Shown piece by piece: positions 36,687 to 45,561 of a stretch of 64,000 bases of DNA (position 1 is the first letter of the stretch; each line of letters starts with the position of its first letter). The translations under genes were made by a program, and so were the position numbers. This stretch comes from Pseudomonadota bacterium (GTDB taxonomy: Bacteria; Desulfobacterota; Desulfovibrionia; Desulfovibrionales; Desulfovibrionaceae), in assembly GCA_018816865.1 (NCBI GenBank), contig JAHIUW010000030.1:17313-81312 (forward strand), in the 5' to 3' direction. The notes under the pieces were generated by a model that was given only the letters and a program-made list of their open reading frames with translations, ran no database searches and was not told the origin of the DNA.

Positions 36687-36715
36687 TTGCATTTTGCTCG
36701 GGATGCTCATATAAG
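36687..36715 (+). promoter_or_regulatory. Sigma-70 type promoter of the tRNA gene
   Basis: TTGCAT (36687-36692), 17-base spacer, TATAAG (36710-36715); the tRNA begins 15 bases further on. Confidence 0.75.
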
Positions 36716-36729
36716 CCTTTCTCCCGTGT

Positions 36730-36806
36730 GGCGAGGTAGCTCAGGTGGTCAGAGCATGCGGCTCATATCCGCAGTGTCGGAGGTTCAAGTCCTCTCCTCG
36801 CTACCA
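36730..36806 (+). tRNA. tRNA-Met(CAT)
   Basis: A 77-base cloverleaf with CCA encoded. Acceptor GGCGAGG / CCTCGCT, anticodon stem TGCGG / CCGCA with loop CTCATAT (anticodon CAT), T stem GGAGG / CCTCT with loop TTCAAGT. It resembles elongator tRNA-Met; a tRNA-Ile with a modified CAT anticodon cannot be fully excluded. The first acceptor pair is a G-T wobble. Confidence 0.93.
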
Positions 36807-36818
36807 CACGAATACATA

Positions 36819-36846
36819 ACCCCCTGTTAACGCAGGGGGTTTTTCT
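36819..36846 (+). terminator. Terminator of the tRNA gene
   Basis: Stem ACCCCCTG / CAGGGGGT with a 6-base loop, then TTTTCTTTTTT, 12 bp after the tRNA. Confidence 0.9.
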
Positions 36847-37263
36847 TTTTTTAATTCCTTGGGTGCTCCTCTCGCGGTGACGTGGGGCCAGATGTGACCA
36901 TTTCGCCTGAAACGCTCTACCAAAAGAAGCATTGTCGAGAGCATTGCAATTCGTTTCAGATGCTTGTTTCTGCTGATCTTCAGGGGCTGGTGCGCAGGCC
37001 GGTGCGCCAAGACAGTAAAACGTCTCAGGCATCACTCCCCTCGGTCTACCTGGGTGCATTCTCTTCCAGGTATTGGGAACCGCCTGAATTCCACGCGATA
37101 CATCAAAATGATGTTTTTTTAAGACTTTACAATATACTATAATACTATAAATTTTTAGCTGATATCTGAGGTTTGCTTGCCAAGCGACCAATCGTCGCAG
37201 GAGAGCCCACGCTGAGCGGCGATGGAAGGTCAAGGGTCGCGACTTGTCACCAGAGGTGTTGAG
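36847..37263. promoter_or_regulatory. Intergenic region upstream of the binding-protein/kinase pair
   Basis: About 420 bp with no gene I can support; the long minus-strand open frame here runs into the tRNA and ends in a peptide (RRGLEPPTLR) typical of falsely translated tRNA genes. The AT-rich part at 37100-37160 probably holds the promoter for the gene at 37264. Confidence 0.45.
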
Positions 37264-38256
37264 ATGCAAAAGCTCCTGTCATGCCTCCTTGTATTGATCA
37301 TGGCAGCCACTGCCGCCCTGATCCCGGCCTGTTCCCAAGAGCCGCAGCCAGTCCAGTCCAAGCCCCTGCGGGTGGGCTGGTTCCTCTGGCCGGGTTGGTA
37401 CCCCATTGTCATCGCCAAAGAAAAAGGCTTCTTTGACAAGCATGGGGTGCAGGTGGAACCGGTGCTGTACACGGCCTACACCGACATCTTCTCCGACTTC
37501 GCGGCCGCCAAGCTCGATGCCGCCCACGGCGGACTCTACGAACTTTTGAAGAGCAGTACCTTGGACATGAAGGTGGTCCTCGCCACCGACAATTCCGACG
37601 GCGCGGAAGGCGTCGTGGTGATCCCGGAGATCAAGACTCCGGCCGACCTGGCCGGCAAACGCATCGGCATTCAGGGCGCGTTGTCCGGCAGCGAGTTCAT
37701 CATTACCACCCTGCTGCGCCGCTACGGGCTTTCGCGCAATGACCTTATCCTCGTGGACGTGGGACCGGAAATCGTTCTGGAAACCATGCCTGAACAGATT
37801 CAGGGCGGCTACACCTGGGAGCCCTTCCTCTCCAAGGCCAAGGAAAAGGGCTACAGGGTGCTCTTCACCACGGCCGATACGCCGGGCATGGTCCCCGATG
37901 TCATCGTTTTTCAGGGTGCTGTCGTGAAAGAGCGGCGTGCCGACGTGCAGGCCTTTGTGGACGCCTGGTTCGAGGCCCAGGAATACTGGCTGGCCCACAG
38001 GCAGGAGGGCGACGCCATCATCGCCAAGGCCACGGGTCAGCGGCCCGAGGACATCTCCCTTGAGGGATGCCGCATCCTCTCGCGCCGGGACAACCAGAAG
38101 GCGTTCATCAGTGAGGCCGCGCCCTCCTCCCTGTTCGACACCGGAGCCAAGCAAATCGCCTTCTTCATCAGCATTGGCGACGCCTCCATGGCTCCCGATC
38201 TGAACGCAGTGCTTGATCCATCCTTTGTGCAGGGCTCAGGAGATGCCGTTCAATGA
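37264..38256 (+). CDS. NMT1/THI5-like periplasmic substrate-binding lipoprotein
   Basis: A 330-residue protein with a signal peptide ending in the lipobox IPAC (about residues 18-21) and a type II binding-protein fold of the nitrate/sulfonate/taurine/pyrimidine-precursor class: PLRVGWFLWPGWYPIVIAKE, then DLAGKRIGIQGALSGSEF. No ABC permease or ATPase gene is adjacent. Instead its stop overlaps the start of a large sensor kinase (ATGA, 4 bp). I infer that the lipoprotein presents a ligand to the kinase, not to a transporter; the ligand is unknown. Confidence 0.88.
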   Translation: MQKLLSCLLVLIMAATAALIPACSQEPQPVQSKPLRVGWFLWPGWYPIVIAKEKGFFDKHGVQVEPVLYTAYTDIFSDFAAAKLDAAHGGLYELLKSSTLDMKVVLATDNSDGAEGVVVIPEIKTPADLAGKRIGIQGALSGSEFIITTLLRRYGLSRNDLILVDVGPEIVLETMPEQIQGGYTWEPFLSKAKEKGYRVLFTTADTPGMVPDVIVFQGAVVKERRADVQAFVDAWFEAQEYWLAHRQEGDAIIAKATGQRPEDISLEGCRILSRRDNQKAFISEAAPSSLFDTGAKQIAFFISIGDASMAPDLNAVLDPSFVQGSGDAVQ

Positions 38257-41024
38257 GCACGTTTCGTCTGCGCGACCTGCTGGGCCCTTTCGGGCTGCGT
38301 ACCAAGCTCATCAGCGCCTTCCTGCTCATCTCTCTGGTGCCTATCTGCACCCTCGCCATTCTGGACCAGCGTGTCACCTCCGACGCCCTTTCGCAAAACA
38401 GCCGCCAGGGCATGCTTGCCTCCGCATCGCATAGCGCAGAGATCATTGACGGCTTCATCCTCGCCAACCTCTCCACCGTGCGCACCGAGTCCACGATTCC
38501 GCAGTTCGCGCAATACCTGCAGCTCTCGCCGGACAAGCGCACCGGGTCCCAGGAAGAGCAGGCGGCCATGGGCATTCTCACCTCACTCAAACGGCGAGAC
38601 CAGACCTACATCACCTCCATCGCCCTGCTGGACCTGAGCGGTTGCGCCGTGGCCGACACCTACGGGCCAGACATCGGCCTGGACAAGTCCAATCGGGATT
38701 ATTTCCAGTTTCCAAGAGACACGGGCCTCCCCTACGTCTCCCCGGTGGGTCTCTCGGAAAGGGCACGGCAGCCGTCGCTGTATTTCAGCTGTCCAGTGCG
38801 CAATACCGCAGGCCGCATTCTCGGCGTCCTGCGCTTCCGTTATAACGCCTCCGTCCTACAACAGCTGCTTTTGCCAAGCAGTGGTACAGAGGATACCATT
38901 TATAGTTCCATCCTCTTCGACGACGAGGGCCTCAGGCTGGCTGACAGCCAGCGACCCGAACTGGTGTTGACTCCGGCTTTTTTACTGTCCCAAGACGCCA
39001 CGGGTCGGATCGGCTCCGGCAGGCGTATCTTCACCTCGGCCGATCAGGGCCTCCCCATCGGCATGGACAAGGATGAGTTGGCCGATGCCGACGTCACTTT
39101 TTTTCATACCTTTCTGTACGGCCCCGAGAGTGAACCGACGCTGAACGTCAAGGTCCGCCTGCGCTATGCGCCGTGGACACTCGTGCTGGGCTATTCCGAA
39201 GCCGCCAACCTGGCCAAGATCGCCACGCAGTTGCGCTATGCCTTTGTGGTGGTACTGTGCATCGCCCTGGCCGTGGTCTTCGCCGCCGTGGCCGTGACCC
39301 GAGGCATTACCAGGCCGTTACTCACGCTCATCGACGCCGCGCGTGACCTGTCCGAGGGTCAGGAGGTCGTATCCGTACCCCTGGAGTCCGGCGATGAGAT
39401 CGGCGAACTGGCCACGACCTTCAATACTATGAGTGAGGCCCTCCAACTCTCTCGCCAAGGGCTGCTGGCCTCCACCGAGCGGCTGCAATCGTTGCTGGAC
39501 ACCCTGCCCGACACCGTGATCGTGCACGATGCAGACGGCAGGATCATTGACGTCAACCAGAACTTCGAGGAGATGTTCGGCTATTCCCCCGTTGAGGTGG
39601 CGCACCTCAACGTCGGCTTGATCAGCGGCGGCGAATTGACCCGGCAAGACGCCCTGCAACTGATTGCGTCGTGCCTCGATCTGGGTCTGCTGACCTTTGA
39701 CTGGACGGCACGCCGTAAGGACGGGAGCGAATTCCCTGTCTATGTGAGGCTACGCCGACTTGACTTGCCCGAAGGCATACGGGTCATGGCCGTACTCACC
39801 GACATCACCGAACGCAAGCAAGCGGAACTGGCCCTGCTCGATGCGCGCAATTACATCGACAACATCATCGACTCCATGCCCTCGGTGCTGGTCAGCGTGG
39901 ATGCGGGGGGCAGGATCACCCAGTGGAACTCCCAGGCGGAAAAGACCACGGGCCTGAAGAAGGATGCGGTCACCGGACACCCTCTGGAAAAGGTGCTTCC
40001 CTATCTGACAGACGAGATGGAACGGGTGCGCGAGGCCATGCGCCGCAAGACCCCCCTGGGCGACTCCAAGTGCCTGCGCACGGTCGACGGCATGATCCGC
40101 TATGAGGACATCATCATCTTCCCCTTGGTCGCCAATGGTGTGGAAGGCGCGGTCATCCGCGTGGACGACGTGACCGAGCGCGTGCGGCTTGAACAGATGA
40201 TGGTGCAGTCCGAGAAGATGCTCTCCGTGGGCGGCCTGGCCGCAGGCATGGCCCACGAGATCAACAACCCCCTGGCCGCCATCCTGGGGTCTGTCCAGAA
40301 CATCAAAAAGCGCATCTTCGAGGACCTGAAGATGAACCTCGTCGCGGCACAGGAGTGCGACGTCGCCCTAGACAAGGTGCGAGCGTATCTGGAAATGCGC
40401 AATATCACCAAAATGCTCGACGGTATCCAGGACTCGGGCATCCGGGCGGCAAAGATCGTGAGCAATATGCTCAACTTCAGCAGGAAGAGCGACGCGAGCT
40501 TTACCAAGAGTGACATGGCGACCCTTCTGGATCAGACCGTCGAACTGATCGGCAGCGATTATGACCTGAAGAAAGGCTATGATTTCAAAAAGATCGAAAT
40601 TCGCAGAGACTTCGATCAGAATCTGCCTCCCGTGTATTGCGATGCCAATCAGATCCAGCAGGTTTTTCTGAATCTTTTCAAGAATGCCGCCGAGGCTATG
40701 GCTGAAAAGGATTACAGGAACGAAAAACCATTTTTCGTGCTGCGCACCGCCATGAAGGAGGGCATGGCAGTCATCCGGATTGAAGACAATGGCCCGGGCA
40801 TGAACCCGGAGACCTGCAAGAAGATCTTTGAGCCGTTCTTCACCACCAAGCCTCCGGGGAAGGGCACCGGGCTTGGCCTCTCGGTCTCCTACTTCATCAT
40901 CGTCGACCAGCACGGCGGCACGATGGAGGTCTTCTCCGCCCCAGGCCAGTGGACTCGGTTCGTCATCAAACTCCCGCTCGTTCCCGGGGAGAAGCTCCAT
41001 GACTACGAACGCATTTGCACGTGA
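38253..41024 (+). CDS. Membrane sensor histidine kinase, Cache-HAMP-PAS-PAS
   Basis: A 923-residue kinase. A membrane helix (about 20-42) leads to a periplasmic Cache-type sensor (about 43-325, with the [17 protein letters not shown] block), a second helix, HAMP (about 350-405) and two PAS domains (about 410-525 and 530-650). HisKA follows with the phosphorylated histidine near residue 668 in [10 protein letters not shown], then the HATPase domain with N box [15 protein letters not shown] and GTGLGLS. An insertion of about 50 residues separates the H box from the rest of HisKA. No response regulator gene is adjacent. It ends 475 bp before the exopolysaccharide operon, a natural candidate target. 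Confidence 0.92.
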   Translation: MSTFRLRDLLGPFGLRTKLISAFLLISLVPICTLAILDQRVTSDALSQNSRQGMLASASHSAEIIDGFILANLSTVRTESTIPQFAQYLQLSPDKRTGSQEEQAAMGILTSLKRRDQTYITSIALLDLSGCAVADTYGPDIGLDKSNRDYFQFPRDTGLPYVSPVGLSERARQPSLYFSCPVRNTAGRILGVLRFRYNASVLQQLLLPSSGTEDTIYSSILFDDEGLRLADSQRPELVLTPAFLLSQDATGRIGSGRRIFTSADQGLPIGMDKDELADADVTFFHTFLYGPESEPTLNVKVRLRYAPWTLVLGYSEAANLAKIATQLRYAFVVVLCIALAVVFAAVAVTRGITRPLLTLIDAARDLSEGQEVVSVPLESGDEIGELATTFNTMSEALQLSRQGLLASTERLQSLLDTLPDTVIVHDADGRIIDVNQNFEEMFGYSPVEVAHLNVGLISGGELTRQDALQLIASCLDLGLLTFDWTARRKDGSEFPVYVRLRRLDLPEGIRVMAVLTDITERKQAELALLDARNYIDNIIDSMPSVLVSVDAGGRITQWNSQAEKTTGLKKDAVTGHPLEKVLPYLTDEMERVREAMRRKTPLGDSKCLRTVDGMIRYEDIIIFPLVANGVEGAVIRVDDVTERVRLEQMMVQSEKMLSVGGLAAGMAHEINNPLAAILGSVQNIKKRIFEDLKMNLVAAQECDVALDKVRAYLEMRNITKMLDGIQDSGIRAAKIVSNMLNFSRKSDASFTKSDMATLLDQTVELIGSDYDLKKGYDFKKIEIRRDFDQNLPPVYCDANQIQQVFLNLFKNAAEAMAEKDYRNEKPFFVLRTAMKEGMAVIRIEDNGPGMNPETCKKIFEPFFTTKPPGKGTGLGLSVSYFIIVDQHGGTMEVFSAPGQWTRFVIKLPLVPGEKLHDYERICT

Positions 41025-41498
41025 TGCTTGTGGGAGCGGACGAGATCGTGACAATCTCTGTGCTGCCTGTTCAGGCAGTGCCAAATCAAGAGAGGCCGGC
41101 AGAGGAGGATCGATGCCCAGGGGAGATTCCAGCGCTGAAAGTTTGAAAGCAACATCCTGAAATAGTTAATGTCTAAATGCGCGAGGGAACTTGAGAGACA
41201 GATAACCCGAATGCTGCCTCCAATTAAGACCTTCGATCCCTGTCCATGGGCAGTTGTCATATCCTATTCTTCTACTTGCCCATTAACTATATATTTTAAA
41301 AAGTTTTCCACAGGCCTAAGCTTTCTCCAACTACAAGAGGTGCTTGTCCCAGAACGACACCTTACCAGTCAAAATCATAACCTACCGTTTTGATGAGTTA
41401 ATCTTTGGCTTTCGGTTTTCATGGCACGTACTTGAGCCATTATCCACAACCAATCAAGATGTTTTTCGTGCACCCTTCCCAAAAATCAAGAATCATAT
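41025..41498. promoter_or_regulatory. Intergenic region before the exopolysaccharide operon
   Basis: About 475 bp, AT-rich in its second half (41270-41500). Open frames on both strands are short, with no motif. It presumably holds the operon promoter. CTGCCTGTTCAGGCAG (41062-41077) is a small palindrome without a T tract. I found no convincing sigma-54 site (see rejected items). Confidence 0.45.
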
Positions 41499-43082
41499 AT
41501 GATGATAAGGATGAATTGTCCTACTCATAGTTCAGGCACTGCAATGAAACAGACACCATGGCCATCCTCATTCCGACACATTGTTGTCGGGATACTGCTG
41601 AGTATCTTCGTCCTGTTTGCCACGACGGCCCACGCTGCCGAGCGGGAGTATTATACGTTGCAGCTGGCTACGTTTGCACAGGAATCCAATTCGCGTCGTT
41701 ATTACGAATCATTGCGCGGACGAATGGCTCCCCATCTCCATGCGCAGGTCAGGGTCGAACGCATCGGCAATCTGTATGCCTTCAGACTCGGGGCCTGCAC
41801 CAATGAAATCTGTCTTGAAACCCTGCGCGAAATGGTGAGCGATGAGTTCCCGAACGCCCAGCGCTTACAAGCACAAATCCTTCCCGACCGCATGTTTCTC
41901 GGAGCTGGAGTTCCCGCGGCCCCAACCACGCCAGAGACGATGATCTCTCCGGCACCGGGCCCTGCCGGTTTCGAGGGCTCAAAACCCGTGCCCCTTCCCG
42001 AGTCGTCCTCGCAGCCCCTTGTCGAGTCGAACACGCAGCCCCTTCCCGAGTCGAACACGCAGCCCCTTGTCGAGTCGAACACGCAGCCCCTTGTCGAGTC
42101 GAACACGCAGGTCCTTGCCGAACCAACGATCCTGCCCCCTTCGGATACCGGGCAGCGCCAAGAAGCTACAGCACCTGAACCCTTGGGAATGAACCCGGCG
42201 CAAGGTCTGCCCTCGCCTTGGCTACGCTACGCAAGTTATCTGGCCCTTGGTTTGCTGGTCCTGGGAGGGCTTTTCGTCCTGCGCAAGAGGCCCGGCAAAA
42301 CAAAACGCCCAACGGAAACTGCTCCATCCCGGGGCGCGGCAACAACACAAAGAGAGCAGATGACGGACATGACCACAGTCACACCCAGGGCCGAGACCCG
42401 AGCCGCATACGACGAGCCTCTCCGAGAGACGCCGAGCCTTTCGGAGGCGGACGAGAAACTGCTTCAGGGCAATTTCTCCGAACTGGCCATGATCCAGGGC
42501 AACATCCAAGGCAAGGACAAGCACGTCCGCACCATTTACGTCACGAGCTGCTTCAACGGCGAGGGAAAGACCCGCGCCGTGCTGAACATGGCGCATGGGA
42601 TGTGCATCAACCACTCCAGGATTCTCTTGATCGACGGCAACCCACGCACACCGCAGTTGCACGAGAAGTATGGCATTTCCAAGGCTCCGGGGCTGATGGA
42701 TGTACTCTTTCTGGGCACCCCGCCCGAAGAGGCCATCCACGAGACAAAATACAGGGGCCTTCATGTGATGCCCTTTGGGCAGGGACCTCCCGGCAGGCCG
42801 AACATGCTCAAGGACAGAATCCTGAGTGACTTGATGGACAGGCTGAAGGACTCCTACGATTTTTTGATTATGGACGGGCACTCCCAGATTGGCTCTTCCG
42901 ATGGACCTCTGGTGGCCTCGATCTTTGACGGCGCCATCCTGGTGGTGGAGTGCGAGAAGACCAAATGGGAGGTCGTGCAGGAGGCGAGTAAGAAAATCGC
43001 CCTCTTGGGGGGCAAGCCCCTTGGTGTTGTGCTCAACAAGCGCAGATTTTACATTCCCAGGCTTTTCTATGGTAGGAAATAA
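41499..43082 (+). CDS. SPOR-repeat-TM-tyrosine-kinase-like ATPase fusion (exopolysaccharide)
   Basis: A 527-residue protein. An N-terminal signal or anchor (about 25-48) is followed by a SPOR-like periplasmic domain (YYTLQLATFAQESNSRRYYE...GNLYAFRLG, about 50-115). A proline/serine-rich stretch then contains an 8-residue tandem repeat (VESNTQPL, about 165-205), followed by a membrane helix (about 245-265) and a cytoplasmic BY-kinase-like ATPase (about 325-525). The ATPase has Walker A TSCFNGEGKT, an A' motif read as LLIDGNPR (usual DxD is D-G-N here) and FLIMDGHS at Walker B. There is no tyrosine-rich tail, only two late tyrosines. It opens the exopolysaccharide operon and is followed by Wza and Wzz. 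An alternative ATG at 41544 is possible. Confidence 0.85.
   Translation: MMIRMNCPTHSSGTAMKQTPWPSSFRHIVVGILLSIFVLFATTAHAAEREYYTLQLATFAQESNSRRYYESLRGRMAPHLHAQVRVERIGNLYAFRLGACTNEICLETLREMVSDEFPNAQRLQAQILPDRMFLGAGVPAAPTTPETMISPAPGPAGFEGSKPVPLPESSSQPLVESNTQPLPESNTQPLVESNTQPLVESNTQVLAEPTILPPSDTGQRQEATAPEPLGMNPAQGLPSPWLRYASYLALGLLVLGGLFVLRKRPGKTKRPTETAPSRGAATTQREQMTDMTTVTPRAETRAAYDEPLRETPSLSEADEKLLQGNFSELAMIQGNIQGKDKHVRTIYVTSCFNGEGKTRAVLNMAHGMCINHSRILLIDGNPRTPQLHEKYGISKAPGLMDVLFLGTPPEEAIHETKYRGLHVMPFGQGPPGRPNMLKDRILSDLMDRLKDSYDFLIMDGHSQIGSSDGPLVASIFDGAILVVECEKTKWEVVQEASKKIALLGGKPLGVVLNKRRFYIPRLFYGRK
41991..42110 (+). repeat. 24-bp coding tandem repeat
   Basis: Five in-frame 24-bp units, each starting CCCCTTGTCGAGTCGAACAC or a close variant, at 41991, 42015, 42039, 42063 and 42087. 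They encode the PL(V/P)ESNTQ repeat of the SPOR/ATPase fusion. Units differ mainly at GT versus CC; the first is most divergent. A partial sixth unit follows. Copy number may vary between strains. Confidence 0.9.
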
Positions 43083-43083
43083 T

Positions 43084-44154
43084 ATGATCAGACGACCCCA
43101 TATTCCGATTTTCATGGCGCTGGTGGCCTGCATGCTGGGCATGCTCCTCGGTTGCAGCCCGCACCCCAACCTGAATCGCGGCGAGGAAGTCGGCTTCAAG
43201 TCGACGACCTTTTCCTTCGACAAGGACACCTACCCCACTCAGGACGGGCTGTTCCCCGAATACCATGTTGTTCCCGGAGACCTCCTGGACGTGTTGTTTC
43301 AGGTGCAGACCGGAGGCAGCAACGAGTCCTTTCGCCTCGCTGTGGACCACACTGTCAGCGTAAAATTCATCAATCTGCCCGAGCTGAACGAGACCCAAAA
43401 CGTCAAGCCCGACGGGATGCTTTCGCTGCCCTATATCGGGGAAATCTACGCTGAGGGCAAAACCCCCACGGAGCTGACCCTGGAGCTCAAGGAACGCTAC
43501 TCCAAGGTCCTGCGCGACCCCGAACTCTATGTCACGGTCCCTGAGTTCAGTACCAAGATCAAGGAACTCAAGAAGGACCTGCATACCGCCACGCGTGGCC
43601 TTTCCCGTCTGGTCACGGTGCGGCCCGATGGATACGCCACATTCCCTCTGCTGGGCGATGTGTTCGTGGCGGGCCGAAGCATCCCCGAAGCCAATGACGT
43701 GCTGGACGACAAGTACGAGGAAGTCCTGCCAGGTCTGCAAGTGGATCTGTTCCTTGAAAAGACCGTGGGCTCCGTTGTTTACGTCACCGGACAGGTCGAC
43801 AAGCCTGGCAGCTACATGATCGAAAAGCCCATCTCGGTACTCCAGGCGATAATCATGGCCGGCGGCAGCAGCAGCGACGCGGAACTCGACAGTATCATCG
43901 TGTTCAGACGCAACAAGAAGGAATTCATCGCCACCCGGGTCGATGTGCACGACATTATGTCCGCTGGGGGCAAGGCGTCGTTCTTCTACCTGCGGCCTGA
44001 CGACATCGTCTTTGTGCCGCGTACGCGCATAGCGTCGATGGGACAGCTGATGAGTGAAATCGCCGGCGTGTTCCTGTTTAACGGTTGGAACGTCGATGGC
44101 AGACTGTTCGATGATTATATCTTCAGGTGGAATAGCAGCACTTCACGCAACTAG
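43084..44154 (+). CDS. Outer-membrane polysaccharide export lipoprotein, Wza-like
   Basis: A 356-residue lipoprotein (signal peptide, LLGC lipobox near residue 22) with a polysaccharide biosynthesis/export (PES) domain (YHVVPGDLLDVLF...KPDGMLSLPYIGEI) and two SLBB segments (VRPDGYATFPLLGDVFVAG and VYVTGQVDKPGSYMI). It should form the outer-membrane channel for the polymer. I chose the ATG at 43084 over the longer open frame, which overlaps the ATPase gene. It starts 1 bp after the ATPase stop and is followed by the Wzz-like gene. Confidence 0.9.
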   Translation: MIRRPHIPIFMALVACMLGMLLGCSPHPNLNRGEEVGFKSTTFSFDKDTYPTQDGLFPEYHVVPGDLLDVLFQVQTGGSNESFRLAVDHTVSVKFINLPELNETQNVKPDGMLSLPYIGEIYAEGKTPTELTLELKERYSKVLRDPELYVTVPEFSTKIKELKKDLHTATRGLSRLVTVRPDGYATFPLLGDVFVAGRSIPEANDVLDDKYEEVLPGLQVDLFLEKTVGSVVYVTGQVDKPGSYMIEKPISVLQAIIMAGGSSSDAELDSIIVFRRNKKEFIATRVDVHDIMSAGGKASFFYLRPDDIVFVPRTRIASMGQLMSEIAGVFLFNGWNVDGRLFDDYIFRWNSSTSRN

Positions 44155-44177
44155 CCGGGAACGTAGGCAAAAGAATC

Positions 44178-45551
44178 ATGATCAAGACGGAAGACTACTT
44201 ACGAGAATTCATTATCATCTTCTTTTCGCAGCAGCGGGTCATTATCTGGACCACTGTGGCGATCTTCGCTCTGTCTGCGGCCGTGGCCATGTTCTGGCCA
44301 CCGACCTATGTCGTGGAAGGCTCGGTGCTGGTGAAGGGCAAACGCTCCATGCGCAGCCCCGAAAGCCTGGAATCAGTGCAGCTGCGCACCGTGCTTGTGG
44401 ATAAGGAGGACCTGAACTCCGAAGCCGAGATCCTGACGTCGATGGAAGTGATCGGCCTGGCCCTGGAGGGCCTGCGTAAAGAGGGCAAAGTCTACGCAGA
44501 CAAGAATCTCTCGGGGGAACAGCTCCAGGCTCTGGCCGCTACCATTCGCGATGGCATCAAGACTGTGATCCTGCCAAACTCCAACATCATTGAGATCAAG
44601 CTCTTCGGCAAGGATGCGCAACTGGCCCAGGCAGTGCTGCATGAGGTCATGGCCAACTACGTTCTCCGTCGCCGGGACGTCTATAACCCCAAGGGAATGG
44701 AGGACTTTTTTGCGGGGCAGGTCGGTCAGTTCGACAAAGGGCTACAGCAGGAAGAGCGCCGTCTGCTCGACCTTGCCGCCAAATCCGGATCCGCGGACGC
44801 CGAGCAGGAAATTGCCAATAATCTGACCCTAAAGATGGAGTTGGAACGCCAACTCTACGCCGACCGGAGCAAATTGACCGAGAATCAAAAGTTCGCGGAT
44901 CATATTTCCAACGTCTTGGCCTCGGAGGGGATCCAGTTCTTCTCGTTCATCGACAACCTGTCCATCACCCATCTTGGCGACCAGTTGCAGCAACTGGTGG
45001 TGGAACGTGGTCAGGCCATCCGAATCTACCATCCGGAGAGCAAGCAGATCGCGCGTATCGACGAGCAGGTTGCGAACCTGAACAAGACCCTGAAAAACGA
45101 GGTGCGCACCTACAAGGAAGGCATCGAATCACGAATCAGGGTGCTCCAGGAGACCACAGCCACGCTGGAGCGGGATATCCAGGCCCTGGAGGACAAGAAC
45201 CTGCGGCTCTACGAGGGGCATGTCGCCTGGCAACGCGTCCAACGCGAGATGGCCTTGCGTTCGCAGTCGTTCGGGACCTTCTCGCAAAGGCTTGAGGAGG
45301 CCCGGATTGGAAGCGGCACAGAGGCCACCAACCTGTTTTCCATCAGTATCCTGAGTTGGCCCAAGACGCCTCTTTCGCCGATCTTCCCCAAACCGAATCG
45401 CGTCATTCCCATGGGTCTGCTCGCTGGCTTCATCACGGGTTGTTGTCTGGGATTCCTGCGTGAGTATTTCGACCACACCTTCAAGCGTCCCGAGGATGCG
45501 GAACGTTATGCCGCGCTGCCTGCAATCTTCTCCATTCCCCTTGATCAATAA
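44178..45551 (+). CDS. Chain-length determinant / polysaccharide co-polymerase (Wzz/GumC type)
   Basis: A 457-residue inner-membrane protein with helices at about 20-42 and 415-437 and a long periplasmic coiled-coil between them (residues 170-390 are rich in E, L, Q, R). The C-terminal membrane region is preceded by the proline-rich PKTPLSPIFPKPNRVIPMG typical of the family. It has no cytoplasmic kinase domain, so the ATPase in the first gene of the operon is the likely partner, but that gene is itself membrane-anchored, an unusual split. It probably sets polymer length and bridges to Wza. Confidence 0.9.
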   Translation: MIKTEDYLREFIIIFFSQQRVIIWTTVAIFALSAAVAMFWPPTYVVEGSVLVKGKRSMRSPESLESVQLRTVLVDKEDLNSEAEILTSMEVIGLALEGLRKEGKVYADKNLSGEQLQALAATIRDGIKTVILPNSNIIEIKLFGKDAQLAQAVLHEVMANYVLRRRDVYNPKGMEDFFAGQVGQFDKGLQQEERRLLDLAAKSGSADAEQEIANNLTLKMELERQLYADRSKLTENQKFADHISNVLASEGIQFFSFIDNLSITHLGDQLQQLVVERGQAIRIYHPESKQIARIDEQVANLNKTLKNEVRTYKEGIESRIRVLQETTATLERDIQALEDKNLRLYEGHVAWQRVQREMALRSQSFGTFSQRLEEARIGSGTEATNLFSISILSWPKTPLSPIFPKPNRVIPMGLLAGFITGCCLGFLREYFDHTFKRPEDAERYAALPAIFSIPLDQ

Positions 45552-45561
45552 AGGTACAATC

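Noticed and set aside
36763..37269. 168-residue open frame on the minus strand
   Set aside because: It reads through the terminator and the tRNA in antisense and ends in RRGLEPPTLR, a familiar false peptide from translated tRNA genes.
41421..41440. Possible sigma-54 promoter TGGCACGTACTTGAGC before the exopolysaccharide operon
   Set aside because: The GC dinucleotide of the -12 element is at the wrong distance from GG; consensus not met.
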